Positions 37,765 to 47,122 of a stretch of DNA of 64,000 bases are shown in pieces. Position 1 is the stretch's first letter; the number at the start of each line of letters is the position of its first letter. The notes below the pieces were generated by a model. It worked only from the letters and a program-made list of their open reading frames with translations. It had not been told where the DNA came from and made no database searches. The stretch is from CAVRQM01 sp963838805. GTDB taxonomy: Bacteria > Pseudomonadota > Alphaproteobacteria > Acetobacterales > Acetobacteraceae. The stretch covers positions 372,001 through 436,000 of the forward strand of contig CAWISK010000005.1 of the NCBI GenBank assembly GCA_963838805.1. Direction: 5' to 3'. A program made the translations under genes and the position numbers.

Positions 37765-38132
37765 TCACAGCGCGAACTGCAGATTGACGCCGCCGAATAT
37801 CTGCCATTTCGGCACTCCGACGCCGCTGCGGAAAACCGAATATTGCGGCTCGACAAAAGCGTTGATCGTGGTTCCGCCGCCGAGCGACCAGACCTTGCCG
37901 GCACCGAAGCCTATCGGAATGTAGTCGGTGTGATTGATGAAATCGAAATTCCACGTTCCTGACGAACGCAGATAAAAGCCCTGCGGCAGATTGTAGGTCA
38001 CGATCGGCTGCACCGTGATTGAGCGAGCGCAGAGGCGGGCGCCGCCATGATCGTTGACACCAAGAGCAGGACCAGTGCACGGGCGTTGCGTACAGTCACC
38101 GTGGGTCTCCGACGTGGTGGCGGGTACTTCAT
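37765..38132 (-). pseudogene. Deleted outer-membrane transporter-like gene (signal peptide plus last 85 residues)
   Basis: ATG 38132 overlaps the BatD stop (ATGA). It encodes a long signal peptide, MKYPPPRRRPTVTVRNARAL, with a hydrophobic core LLLVSTIMAAPASALAQ. One frame step later, near 38015, the sequence is already the C-terminal end of a beta-barrel: TVQPIVTYNLPQGFYLRSSG, then IPIGFGAGKVWSLGGGTTIN and WQIFGGVNLQFAL with a terminal aromatic/Leu pattern. Proteins with this ending are normally near 280 residues, so about 150-200 residues of the barrel are missing. Internal deletion fits best; a tiny intact protein after a one-base correction is the alternative. Confidence 0.6.
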
Positions 38133-39386
38133 CGCCCTCTCGACATGAGGCCGGGATTGAGCGGCGGCAGCACGCCGCGGCGGCGCGATGGCCGCGCCCG
38201 CCCGCGCATGTGGGACCGGATCTCGCGCAACCGGGTTGCGAGCGCGGTCGAATCCGCCGCGGTCCATGCAACGCCGCCGCCAAACAGGGCTCGTTCCAGC
38301 CGGGCTATCTCATTCGGCGGAGCGGTGCCCTTTTCAGCGGGATAGAACCTGACCCAGCTTTGCCATGCCTTGTAGATCTCAGGCGGAGTGTCGTGCTGAC
38401 ACGCCTTTGCGCAGCGCCTTGAAGGCGAGTTGCTCGGAATCCGATCTGCCCGCCTCTGCCGGCCGGGATACAAGCAGCCGCCAGAGTCCCGCGACCAGCA
38501 GGAGGACAATTGCTACGATCACTGCTCCCCAGATTGGTACGCCCCTGGCGAAGGGAGATGCTCGCGGGGCCTCGTGGCGCACCGCCGACGCTTGCACCAC
38601 AACTGACAAGGCGGGCCGGCTCAAGGACTCCGCGCGGCGAGCAGCGAGGTTCCACCACGGCTGGATGACGCCCGGCAGCACGAAAGTCCCCGCCCGTTCG
38701 AACACATACGTGACGCGGTCGGTGCGCTCGCCCGCTACTTCACCGCGCTCTACGCGATCATTGATGGAAGGCGGATCGACATACGCCCGCACGCCGTCGG
38801 GTGCCGAAAAGGTCAGGTTGGCAAGAGCGAGTCCGGGAATGCCCTGGGCGCTCCGCGTGATCGTGCGCGTGAGCGCATCGCCCACATGGACCTTCTGCGC
38901 CTTCGGCTGCCAGGTCTCCCGCAAGGTCACGTGATCGGCCGCAACGATCGGCTGCGACGCATCGAGCCCGGGCGGCACCGTTGCCTGCACCGTCTGTTCG
39001 GTGCCGGTCAGAGTGCCGGTCGCACCGCCCGCCTGATCCAGCAGCGTGACCTGGACGGGGGGCACGTGCAATGTGCCGGCCCGGCGCGGGTAGAGGTCGA
39101 ACTCGAAGCGCTGGCCGACATAGGCATGACGGCCGACAGTCTCGTTCAGATTGGTCGCCTGCGATTCGAATCGAAAGACCTGCGCGCCCTCGATTTCCGG
39201 CGCCGGGATGCGGGGCGGATGCGGCATATCGCCGGGGAACAGCACGTCCACCAACAGTCTTGTCTGCTGTCCGACAACGACCCTTCCCGGATCCAGGCTG
39301 GTGCGCACCAGCACGCGATCCTGTGCCGAGGCCGTTGAGGCGGACAACAGAAGGCCGAGCCAGCAGGCGAGCACGGCCGCGCGCAT
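38129..39386 (-). CDS. BatD-like protein (frameshifted near C-terminus)
   Basis: Membrane-anchored periplasmic protein of the BatD family, which accompanies MoxR/vWA systems in stress tolerance and envelope assembly. ATG 39386 starts a signal peptide, MRAAVLACWLGLLLSASTAS, cleaved near ASA-QDR. Beta-sandwich repeats follow (VVVGQQTRLLVDVLFPG, VHVGDALTRTITRSAQGIPG, RVTYVFERAGTFVLPGV), then one membrane helix near residue 300 (VIVAIVLLLVAGLWRLLV). The frame breaks near 38395; the tail continues PPEIYKAWQSWVRFYPAEKG. ATG shares its A with the stop of the TPR gene. Confidence 0.85.
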
Positions 39387-40036
39387 TATGGCTTTCCCTC
39401 CTCCGGGCCGTGCCGGAGCTGGAAGGAAAAGCGGGCGCGCAGGAAATCCGCGGGCCTCGTCTGCACCCGACGCAACCATAGCGCCCGGATCGCCTGGTCG
39501 TTCATGGCGGCGCCGATGCCGGCGTTCGGTTCATTTTGCTGCCCGCGCAATCGGTCGCGCCGGTAGGTCTCGTCCGCGACCTGGCTCTGCTTGTCTGCCT
39601 GCTCGCCCTGCAGCCGAGCGAAGCGGTCGGCCCGGACCTGCGCCAGCGCACGGTTCGCCACCGCATCGGGCCAGCCCGGACGCATGGCCAACGCCCGATC
39701 GTATTGCGCGACCGCTTCGGGATACTGGCCGAGCATGACCAAGGCATTGCCACGGTCATAGGCGGCCTCGGCGCTGTCGGCCTCGGCGAAGCTCGCGGCG
39801 GCGTCCTCGAAGCGACCGGCCTTCATTAGCGCGACCCCGCGCCAGGCCGGATCGTCGAAGCTGCTTGCCGCGTGCTGGCCACGGCCATGCGCCAGCAGCC
39901 ATGCGCCACGCTGATCGGGCGTCGCCCACAACCCTCGCCAGCCGGTAAACAGGGCGGCAATGGCAAGCCCGAGCACCAGGGCGACCCCGATTGCCGCCGT
40001 TGCGTGTCGCGCCAGCCGATGAACGATGCGCCTCAT
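39386..40036 (-). CDS. TPR-repeat membrane protein of the Bat cluster
   Basis: 216 residues from ATG 40036. One N-terminal membrane anchor (IGVALVLGLAIAALFTGW), then two or three TPR units: AWRGVALMKAGRFEDAAASF, AAYDRGNALVMLGQYPEAVA and QYDRALAMRPGWPDAVANRA. The tail is charged. TPR proteins stand beside the vWA genes in nearly all Bat loci and probably act as protein-protein adaptors on the periplasmic side. Both ends overlap its neighbours by one to four bases. Confidence 0.85.
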   Translation of the reverse strand: MRRIVHRLARHATAAIGVALVLGLAIAALFTGWRGLWATPDQRGAWLLAHGRGQHAASSFDDPAWRGVALMKAGRFEDAAASFAEADSAEAAYDRGNALVMLGQYPEAVAQYDRALAMRPGWPDAVANRALAQVRADRFARLQGEQADKQSQVADETYRRDRLRGQQNEPNAGIGAAMNDQAIRALWLRRVQTRPADFLRARFSFQLRHGPEEGKP

Positions 40037-40953
40037 CGCAGCACCATCCAGCCACGCCGGAACCACAGCAGCGCCACGAGGGCCAGAAGCGGAACCAGGA
40101 ACCATCCCATGTCGCGCCACCGCTCCGCCTCGCCGGGGCGCATCACGGCGCGGCTGGTGGCGAGCAGGCTGCGCCCGATCGAGGCTACGTCGGACGTGTC
40201 CACCGTGGCCGCGACAAGACGCGCGTCCATCGCTCCGGCCGCCTGGCGCAGCGCTGGTCCCGCCGCGCGTCCGTGCGCAAGCATGGCCAGCAGAGTGACC
40301 GGGGCGCCGCCGCGCGGCATGGCACGCAGGCGCGGGAGCTGATCGGGCGCCACCCCGTCGGCCAGCAGCAGGATCGTGCCGCCCTGTCCGCCTTCGGCCA
40401 GTACGCTCCGGGCAAGGGCCAGCGCGCTGCCGAGGTCATCGCCCTTGTCCGGCATGACGTCGGGGGCGAGGGCGCGGGCCATATCCACCACGACACCGGC
40501 ATCGCGGGTCGGGGGCAGAACCAGATGGGCGGAGCCGGCATAGGCCACAAGCCCGGCCGCCTGCCCCGCGTGCAGCTTCAGCAGGTCGGCGATCTTCTCC
40601 TGCGCGCGCGCGAGCCTGCTCGGCGGCAGGTCACGCTCCTGCATCGAGGGCGTCACCTTCAGCACGATCATCACCGGCGGCCGGTCTTCCGCGAACGGCG
40701 AGGGCGCGCGTTCCCAGGTGGGGCCGGCGATGGCAAGGATCCCGATCGCCCAGGCCGCGAGCAGCGCGTCGGCAGGACGCAGCCAAGCGGTGCCGGTGGC
40801 CGGCACGACAAGATGGCGGAGCAATTCCGGCGCTATGGCCGCGCGCCAGCGCAGGGTCGTGTCGCTCCGGCGCCGGTGCATCCACCACAGCACCGCGGCC
40901 GGAACGAACGCCAGCAGCCAGAGCGGCCGCAGGAAGTGGAACGCTCCCAGCAT
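40033..40953 (-). CDS. vWA-domain protein with altered MIDAS motif (BatB-like)
   Basis: 306 residues. An N-terminal membrane pair (FLRPLWLLAFVPAAVLWW; ADALLAAWAIGILAIAG), a vWA domain and a C-terminal helix (WFLVPLLALVALLWF). The metal site, normally D-x-S-x-S, reads VLKVTPSMQERDLPPSRLAR: Lys replaces the first Asp and Thr the first Ser. The rest of the fold is conserved (GLVAYAGSAHLVLPPT, LGSALALARSVL, TILLLADGVAPDQLP). It probably cannot bind the metal in the standard way and may pair with the canonical vWA protein encoded upstream. ATG 40953 is two bases beyond that gene's stop. Confidence 0.85.
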   Translation of the reverse strand: MLGAFHFLRPLWLLAFVPAAVLWWMHRRRSDTTLRWRAAIAPELLRHLVVPATGTAWLRPADALLAAWAIGILAIAGPTWERAPSPFAEDRPPVMIVLKVTPSMQERDLPPSRLARAQEKIADLLKLHAGQAAGLVAYAGSAHLVLPPTRDAGVVVDMARALAPDVMPDKGDDLGSALALARSVLAEGGQGGTILLLADGVAPDQLPRLRAMPRGGAPVTLLAMLAHGRAAGPALRQAAGAMDARLVAATVDTSDVASIGRSLLATSRAVMRPGEAERWRDMGWFLVPLLALVALLWFRRGWMVLR

Positions 40954-40955
40954 CG

Positions 40956-41956
40956 TCACTCCGCCGGCACGGGCTGACGCCGCCAGCCGGTCGCGCGGGG
41001 CAGCAGCAGGACCGCCTGCGTGCCCATGCCGAGGACCACAAGGGCTGCGAGTGGCCACCAGAACAGATCGACACGCGGCCGCGCCGAGATCGTCTGCACC
41101 TCGCGCGTCTCGAGCCGATCGAGCCTGCGATAGATGTCGGCAAGCCCCTGGCGATCCATCGCGCGAAAGAAGCCCCCACCCGTGCTGTGGGCCACATCCT
41201 GCAATGTCGCCTCGTCCAGCTTGTCCTCGCCCACGGTGCTCGGGTCGCCGATGGCGACGGTGTAGATGGTGATCCCGCGATCATGGGCGATGCGCGCCGC
41301 TTCCGCGGGCGGCACCAGGCTCGCCGTGTCGTTGCCGTCGGTCAGCGCGATCATCGTCTTGCGCTTCATCGGACTGTCGGCGAACAGCGTGATGCCGAGC
41401 CCGATCGCGTCGCCGAACGCGGTGCGCGGCCCCGCCATGCCGGCCTGCATCTCGTCCAGCAGCTTGCCGCATAGGGCGAGGTCGGTCGTGAACGGGACCA
41501 GCGGGAATGCCGCACTGCCGAACACCACCACCCCCACCCGGTCACCCTGGCGGCGGCGCAGGAAATCCGACAGCACTTCCTTCACCGCCGTCACACGGTC
41601 CACCGTCCGGCCCGCCGCGTCGGTGAAGTCCGGCGTGTCCATCGACGCCGAGAGATCGACCAGCAGCAACAGGTCGCGCGTCGGCTGCTCGCGGTGCAGC
41701 GGCGGCTCGATCTGTTGCGGGCGCATCAAGGCCAGGACGACCAGCAACCAGCCAAGCACCAGCACGCTGGCACGCCAGAACCCCCGGCTGGCAATGGCGC
41801 CCCCGGCTCCGGCGCCTGGCCGGTGAGCACGGCCAGGCGCCGGAAGAATGGCACGCGCACACCGGCCCGCGCCTCGGCATAGGGCGGCAGCAGCCACCAG
41901 GCGAGAATTGGCAACGGCAGCACGAATGCCAGCCACGGATGCGCGAAGCCGATCAC
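40956..41956 (-). CDS. vWA-domain protein, canonical MIDAS (BatA-like; frameshifted)
   Basis: About 333 residues after repair. The N-terminus, MIGFAHPWLAFVLPLPILAW, and the next 40 residues are in one frame; near 41805 the reading moves to AIASRGFWRASVLVLGWLLV. The vWA domain has an intact MIDAS: LLLLVDLSASMDTPDF, with the distal Thr/Asp in AGPRTAFGDAIGLGI and IALTDGNDTASLVPPAEA. A C-terminal helix, LFWWPLAALVVLGMGTQAVL, anchors it. Such proteins bind metal-dependent partners in the periplasm and work with MoxR ATPases. The start overlaps the DUF4381 stop (ATGA). Confidence 0.88.
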
Positions 41957-42441
41957 GATCCACCTTTGTCACGGCGATGCCGCGCGATCCAGCGACGCGC
42001 CAGCACGGACAACTCGCGCGCCTCGTCGGACGACAGCGGTCGCCGCCCGTCCAGAACGGCGCGGGCGAGCGCGGCGCCGGTGCCCTGTGCGAAACCGCGG
42101 AAGCGTCCGGTTGCGTCAAGGAAATCGTCCCACGCGCCGCCGCTCAATCGCGCGACCTGGAGTCGCGGATAGGCGGCCAAAGCGGTCCGCTTGAGCAGAG
42201 TGGCGAGAGCGGTCGCCAAGATCGGCGGCGGCGCGTGTTCCAGCCTGCGCAGTTCGGCGAGGGCCGCGCGGCGATAGGCATTCGTCCGCCAGGCACCGAA
42301 GGCACGCGCCATGCCGAGCAGGCAAAGGGCGAGCAGGCACGCGGCGACAATCCACCAGCCCGGTTGCGGTGGCCACCATGCAATGGGCGGCGGCAACGCG
42401 ATGCCGCGCAGATTCGCGAGGCTTGCCGGATCGGGGTTCAC
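41953..42441 (-). CDS. DUF4381 family membrane protein
   Basis: 162 residues, one membrane helix (WWIVAACLLALCLLGMARAF) after a Pro/Trp-rich stretch (PPPIAWWPPQPG), then a basic helical cytosolic part with YRRAALAELRRLE and LLKRTALAAYP. This arrangement and its place between DUF58 and vWA genes define DUF4381. It has no known activity. Overlaps both neighbours by four bases, so it is tightly coupled within the cluster. Confidence 0.85.
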   Translation of the reverse strand: MNPDPASLANLRGIALPPPIAWWPPQPGWWIVAACLLALCLLGMARAFGAWRTNAYRRAALAELRRLEHAPPPILATALATLLKRTALAAYPRLQVARLSGGAWDDFLDATGRFRGFAQGTGAALARAVLDGRRPLSSDEARELSVLARRWIARHRRDKGGS

Positions 42442-43391
42442 AGCGGCGGCTTCCGGGGTGCGAGGCCCGCGCGGATCTGCTCCGCCACGTCGTGATCGGT
42501 GCGAAGCGGCAGCACCGGGATGCCGCGTTGCCGGCCAAAGGCGGCAATGCGCGCCTGGCGGCCCGCGAACTCCTGCGCGTGGTCCCGCCGCAGCCGGGCG
42601 GCGCCGGTATCGACATCCAGCCGCTCCGCGCCCTCGGCCACCACCACGCGGCCAAGTGACGGCAGCGCCGCTTCCAGCCTGTCATGCACGAAAAGGGAAA
42701 TGACATCGTTATGCGCGGCGATGCCGGTCACGAGGCGGCGCGTGTCGTCGTCCGCACCTGCCGCATCGGAGATGAGCACCACCAGCGCATCGTGGCGGAC
42801 CAGGCGCGCGGCCTGGTCGATCGCCTGATTCAGCATGGCGGGATTGCTCGCGGCGCCATCGGCGCGAAGCGCGCTGTTCATCCGGACGATCTCGCCCAGC
42901 ACCCGCTGGACCGTCCGAATGCCTCGCAAGGGCCGGACCACGGCAATTCGCTCGTCATCGAATACGACGGCACCGACCCGGTCGCCCACTTCGTTCACCC
43001 GCCAGGCCGCCAGTGCCGCTGCCTCGGCCGCCGTGACCGATTTCATGGCACCCTGGCTGCCGAAGAACATGGAGCGCCGCTGATCGACCACCAGCAGCAC
43101 CACCCGGTCCCGTTCTTCCGTATAGACCCGCACATGTGGCGTGCGCTGGCGCGCGGTTGCCAGCCAGTCGATCGCGCGCACGTCGTCGCCGTCCTGATAG
43201 CGCCGCAGCTCCTCGAAGTTCAGGCCGCGGCCGCGCAGGCGCGACGCATGTCGCCCGGCCAGCAGGCTATGCGGCGGCTGGCGCGGCAGCAGGCTGTAGC
43301 CCCGCGCGCGCCCGCGCAGACGCACGAGATGATCGAGCGTCGCATAGGCGCGGGCAGGAGGTGCTGCCGGATCGGTGCGCGGGCGCGGCAC
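42438..43391 (-). CDS. DUF58 family protein
   Basis: 317 residues. The DUF58 signature, RGLNFEELRRYQDGDDVRAI followed by DWLATARQ, lies near residue 65; a vWA-like fold follows (VVLLVVDQRRSMFFGS, RVGAVVFDDERIAVVRP, LVVLISDAAGADDD). Acts with MoxR ATPases in the cytoplasm or at the membrane; role unclear. GTG 43391 lies 8 bases after the MoxR stop; an ATG at 43460 would overlap moxR by 60 bases and is less likely. Confidence 0.88.
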   Translation of the reverse strand: MPRPRTDPAAPPARAYATLDHLVRLRGRARGYSLLPRQPPHSLLAGRHASRLRGRGLNFEELRRYQDGDDVRAIDWLATARQRTPHVRVYTEERDRVVLLVVDQRRSMFFGSQGAMKSVTAAEAAALAAWRVNEVGDRVGAVVFDDERIAVVRPLRGIRTVQRVLGEIVRMNSALRADGAASNPAMLNQAIDQAARLVRHDALVVLISDAAGADDDTRRLVTGIAAHNDVISLFVHDRLEAALPSLGRVVVAEGAERLDVDTGAARLRRDHAQEFAGRQARIAAFGRQRGIPVLPLRTDHDVAEQIRAGLAPRKPPL

Positions 43392-43398
43392 GGCCGGA

Positions 43399-44346
43399 TC
43401 ACACCGCGACCGCCACCTGCCGCAGCAATTCCTCCACCACGGTACCCGTGGTGATGCCATCGGCGGTGGCGTCGTAGCTGAGTGTCAGGCGATGCCGCAG
43501 ACATTCGGGCGCCACCGCCTGCACGTCGTCGGGGGTGACGTAGTCGCGACCGCGCAGCCAGGCATGCACGCGGCTGCAATGGTCGAGCGCCAGCGACCCG
43601 CGCGGACTGGCACCCAGCGCGATCCAGCGGCCGAGCTTGTCGCCGAAATCGGCCGGGTGCCGCGTCGCCTCGATCAGGGCGACGATATAGGTCTCGATGA
43701 CCTCCGCCGGCACGATGCGCGCGATCTCGGTGCGCGCCTCCATGATGCGTGCCTGCGGGACCGGTGTTTCCATCTGTCCCGGCGTGCCGGCGATCTCGCC
43801 GCGGACCAGCCGCAGCACCTCGATCTCCTCCTCCGGCGTCGGGTAGTCCACCTTGATGTGCATCAGGAACCGATCCATCTGCGCTTCCGGCAGCGGGTAG
43901 GTGCCTTCCTGCTCGATCGGGTTCTGCGTCGCCAGCACCATGAACAGGTCGGGCAATTTATGGCGCGTGCCGGCGACCGTGACCTGCCGTTCCTCCATCG
44001 CTTCCAGGAGTGCCGACTGCACCTTGGCCGGCGCGCGGTTGATCTCGTCGGCCAGGATCAGATTGCCGAAGATCGGACCGGGACGGAATTCGAAACTGCC
44101 GTGCCCGCCTTCGTCGCGATAGACCTCGCCGCCCGTGACATCGGACGGCAGCAGGTCGGGCGTGAACTGGATGCGGCGGAATTCGGATTCCAGCGCATTC
44201 GACAAACTCTTGACCGCCCGCGTCTTGGCCAGGCCCGGCAGACCCTCGATCAGCACGTTGCCGTTCGCGAGCAGCGCCAGGACCAGCCGCTCGATCATGC
44301 GCTGCTGGCCGATCACCTCGCGGTGAATGCGATGTTGCAGATCCAT
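43399..44346 (-). CDS. MoxR-type AAA+ ATPase
   Basis: 315 residues. Walker A GLPGLAKTRAVKSL, Walker B LILADEINRAPAKVQSALLE, sensor 1 FMVLATQNPIEQEGTYPLPE and arginine-finger region AQMDRFLMHI, all canonical. MoxR ATPases are cytosolic chaperones that help mature metal- or stress-related protein complexes together with vWA proteins. It is the first gene of the MoxR-DUF58-DUF4381-vWA-vWA-TPR-BatD run. A strong hairpin in the 118-base upstream gap separates it from the arylsulfatase gene. Confidence 0.93.
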   Translation of the reverse strand: MDLQHRIHREVIGQQRMIERLVLALLANGNVLIEGLPGLAKTRAVKSLSNALESEFRRIQFTPDLLPSDVTGGEVYRDEGGHGSFEFRPGPIFGNLILADEINRAPAKVQSALLEAMEERQVTVAGTRHKLPDLFMVLATQNPIEQEGTYPLPEAQMDRFLMHIKVDYPTPEEEIEVLRLVRGEIAGTPGQMETPVPQARIMEARTEIARIVPAEVIETYIVALIEATRHPADFGDKLGRWIALGASPRGSLALDHCSRVHAWLRGRDYVTPDDVQAVAPECLRHRLTLSYDATADGITTGTVVEELLRQVAVAV

Positions 44347-44423
44347 GATGGTTTCGTGGGCAGAGGCCTGCGACGGCGGTGCATCAGGAATGACCGACTC
44401 TCCTCAGCTCTCGGACGGTCGTT

Positions 44424-44450
44424 CCGGCAGCGGCGCGATGCCGCTGCCGG
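44424..44450 (-). terminator. Strong hairpin downstream of the arylsulfatase gene
   Basis: CCGGCAGCGGC and GCCGCTGCCGG form a perfect 11-base-pair stem with a 5-base loop, 15 bases past the arylsulfatase stop on the minus strand. There is no U-run, so it may be a Rho-independent stop of weak type or an mRNA-stabilising stem that sets different levels for the sulfatase and MoxR parts of the block. Confidence 0.55.
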
Positions 44451-44464
44451 AGTGTGGAGATCGT

Positions 44465-46102
44465 TCAGTCGGTACGCGGCCGCAGCAGAGTCTCCATGAT
44501 CTGATCGATCGTGAAGCTTGCCGCCTTCTGCCGTGGCGGGAATTCCTTGAAAGTTGCCAGAAACTGGCCGGTCATCTGCTGTGCCTTCATGATGAAGAAG
44601 GCGTGGTCGAGATACCAGTCCCAATACGTATTCGAGGTAATGTCCGCGCGTTCGAACGGGTCCGTCCGCAGGTTGAAGATCTTTGGTATCCGCAGCTTCA
44701 CGAACGGCTCTGCCCATATCGCGAGTGTCCCCGGCATGCGCTGCTCCGCAAAGACCATCTTCCAGTTGCCAAATCGCAGTGCCAGAAGATCGCCGTCGTC
44801 CGAAAAATAGAAGAATTCCGGGCGCGCACTCTCATGCGTCTGACCAGTCAGGAAAGCAACCTGGTTGTAGCCGTCCAGATGCACCTTGTAGGTACGACTG
44901 CCGATCGTGTGGCCAGCCAGCAGCTTCTCCTTGACGTCAGGCATGCCAGCCGCGGCAAGGAAGGTCGGCATCCAGTCCATGGTCTGGAAGATCTCGTTGG
45001 TGACAGTACCTGGCTTGATCTTGCCTGGCCAGCGCACAACGGCCGGAACCCGGAACGCGCCTTCCCAGTTGGTGTCTTTCTCGCTGCGGAATGGTGTCGT
45101 CGCCCCATCGGGCCAGCTATTGGCGTGCGGCCCGTTGTCGGTGGTGTAGAGAACGATCGTGTTGTCGCCGATGCCAAGCTCGTCGATCTTGGCCAGAACC
45201 GTTCCCACGTTCTTGTCATGGTCGATCATCACATCATGGTAGATGCTCTGGTCTGGGCCGGCCTGCCCGACACTGGATGGCTTGGCGTGCGTGCGCAGGT
45301 GCATGTGCGTGAAGCATACCCACATGAAGAACGGCTTGTTCGCCTTCACCTGCCGGTCGATGAAATCGGCCGAGCGCGCGGCGATATCGTCGTCGATCGT
45401 CTCCATGCGCTTCCTCGTCAGCGGGCCGGTATCCTCGATGCGGCCATCGGCAAAGGAATGGATCACGCCGCGGGGTCCGAAGCGTTTCCGGAATGCCGGA
45501 TCTTTCGGATAATCGGGCTGCTCCGGATCTTCCTCGGCATTGAGGTGATAGAGATTGCCGTAGAATTCGTCGAACCCGTGATTGGTCGGCAGGAATTCGT
45601 CCTTGTCGCCCAGATGGTTCTTGCCGAACTGCCCGGTGGCATAACCCAGTGGCTTCAGCAGCTCGGCGATCGTCGGATCTTTCTCGCTGATGCCGATATC
45701 GGCGCCCGGCACCCCTACCTTGGACAATCCGCTGCGGAAGACGCTCTGGCCGAGGATGAAGGCCGAACGACCGGCGGTGCAGCTCTGTTCACTGTAGTAG
45801 TCGGTGAACATCAGGCCTTCCTTGGCGATCCGGTCGATGTTGGGCGTGTGATAGCCCATCATGCCGAACGAGTAGCAGCTCAGATTGGTGACACCGATAT
45901 CGTCGCCGAAGATCACGACGATGTTCGGCTTGCCGGTATTCTGGTTGCTCGCCGTCGTGGCTGCCGCCGTTTGCTGCTGGACGGTGTTCTGCGCCTGGGC
46001 ATGCCCCGGGGGAAGCAGCGCGCCGGCAGCCACGATCGAGCTGCCGGCAAGCAGCATGGTGCGGCGGCCCAGGGCGCTGCTGTCTTCGTTCTTGTCAGTC
46101 AT
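44465..46102 (-). CDS. Arylsulfatase (type I sulfatase, Tat-exported)
   Basis: 545 residues. Hydrolyses sulfate esters after a Cys is converted to formylglycine. Tat signal: GRRTMLLAGSSIVAAGALL, cleavage near AQA-QNT. Metal site NIVVIFGDDIGVTNLSC; modification motif SCTAGRSAFILGQ (C-x-A-x-R form) near residue 110; GQFGKNHLGDKDEFLPTNHG and YTTDNGPHANSWPDG complete the active site. Its Cys should be converted by the enzyme encoded just upstream before export. Start ATG 46102, about 35 bases after that gene. The natural sulfated substrate is unknown. Confidence 0.93.
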   Translation of the reverse strand: MTDKNEDSSALGRRTMLLAGSSIVAAGALLPPGHAQAQNTVQQQTAAATTASNQNTGKPNIVVIFGDDIGVTNLSCYSFGMMGYHTPNIDRIAKEGLMFTDYYSEQSCTAGRSAFILGQSVFRSGLSKVGVPGADIGISEKDPTIAELLKPLGYATGQFGKNHLGDKDEFLPTNHGFDEFYGNLYHLNAEEDPEQPDYPKDPAFRKRFGPRGVIHSFADGRIEDTGPLTRKRMETIDDDIAARSADFIDRQVKANKPFFMWVCFTHMHLRTHAKPSSVGQAGPDQSIYHDVMIDHDKNVGTVLAKIDELGIGDNTIVLYTTDNGPHANSWPDGATTPFRSEKDTNWEGAFRVPAVVRWPGKIKPGTVTNEIFQTMDWMPTFLAAAGMPDVKEKLLAGHTIGSRTYKVHLDGYNQVAFLTGQTHESARPEFFYFSDDGDLLALRFGNWKMVFAEQRMPGTLAIWAEPFVKLRIPKIFNLRTDPFERADITSNTYWDWYLDHAFFIMKAQQMTGQFLATFKEFPPRQKAASFTIDQIMETLLRPRTD

Positions 46103-46137
46103 GGCAGCGATATCTCCGTTCTTGCAGGTGGGCTCTT

Positions 46138-47052
46138 TCAGGTCGGGCGAACCACGCAGCGGAAGCCGATATGACTCATCCCGCTGTCGATCATCTGGGC
46201 ATGCCGCGCGGCCGGACGATAGCGGCGGCAATAACTCGGCGCACACAGGAATGAGCCACCCTTGACGACGCGGCGCGGGATGCGGATGGTCGGCTGGCGA
46301 GGATCGAGGCTCTGTTCCATCACGCCGCCGCGCGGATCGTCCGGCACGCAGCACGGCTTTGCCGCGTCGGGTGGATGCCGGGCGGAGAACCAGTCGGCCG
46401 TCCACTCCCACACGTTGCCGATCATGTCGTACAGCCCGTAGCCGTTCGGCGGGAAGGAGCCCACGGCGGAGGTTCGCTCGATCCCGGCCGGACCGACGCG
46501 CCGCCATGGGAAATCCCCATGCCAGGTATTGGCCATGATGCGTCCGTCCGGCATGAGATCGCCGCCCCAGGCGAACTCCGCACCGTCCAGTCCGCCCCGC
46601 GCCGCGAACTCCCACTCCGACTCCGTCGGCAGGGACTTCCCCGTCCAGGTGGCGTAGGCCTCCGCGTCCTCGAACGCGACCTGTACCACCGGGTGGTCGA
46701 GCCGCGCGGCAACCGAGCTGCCCCGGCCTTCCGGGTGACGCCAATAAGCGCCCGGAGTCCAACTCCACCAATGGCGCACATCACGGAGATCCACCGGGCC
46801 CTTCGTCCTGCCGAACACCATGCTGCCCGGCTTGAGCATCTCCGGCGCAGCACCCGGATAGTCTCCCGGATTGAGGTTGCGCTCGGCTACGGTCCTGTAG
46901 CCGGTGGCCGCCACGAAGGCCGCGAATTGCCGGTTGGTGACGGGATGCGCATCGACGAAGAAGCCGCGCACGCGGACGCGATGGGCCGGTGCCTCCTCGG
47001 CGTAGTGATGATCCGATCCCATCCGGAACTCGCCGCCCTCGATCCACGCCAT
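46138..47052 (-). CDS. Formylglycine-generating enzyme (SUMF1/FGE family)
   Basis: Copper-dependent oxidase that turns the sulfatase Cys into formylglycine in the cytoplasm. The N-terminal block EGGEFRMGSDHHYAEEAPAH is typical, with VTNRQFAAFVAATGYRTVAE, GKSLPTESEWEFAARGGLDG and GNVWEWTADWF. The active-site cysteines are in KGGSFLCAPSYCRRYRPAAR, matching the C-x4-C of human and mycobacterial FGE. Start ATG 47052 gives 304 residues, close to the mycobacterial enzyme; the frame is open to ATG 47184, but that would overlap the DUF2950 gene. Its position directly before the arylsulfatase makes that its probable client. Confidence 0.93.
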   Translation of the reverse strand: MAWIEGGEFRMGSDHHYAEEAPAHRVRVRGFFVDAHPVTNRQFAAFVAATGYRTVAERNLNPGDYPGAAPEMLKPGSMVFGRTKGPVDLRDVRHWWSWTPGAYWRHPEGRGSSVAARLDHPVVQVAFEDAEAYATWTGKSLPTESEWEFAARGGLDGAEFAWGGDLMPDGRIMANTWHGDFPWRRVGPAGIERTSAVGSFPPNGYGLYDMIGNVWEWTADWFSARHPPDAAKPCCVPDDPRGGVMEQSLDPRQPTIRIPRRVVKGGSFLCAPSYCRRYRPAARHAQMIDSGMSHIGFRCVVRPT

Positions 47053-47122
47053 GTCCAGCGGACCGCTCGGAGCGATTTCGCTCGCGGCAGTTCGACTTCT
47101 GGAGGCTGCGGCGCCGGAACCG

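Noticed and set aside
44465..46771. 768-codon frame extending the arylsulfatase upstream
   Set aside because: The added part is FGE read in the wrong frame; the Tat signal starting at 46102 is the natural N-terminus.
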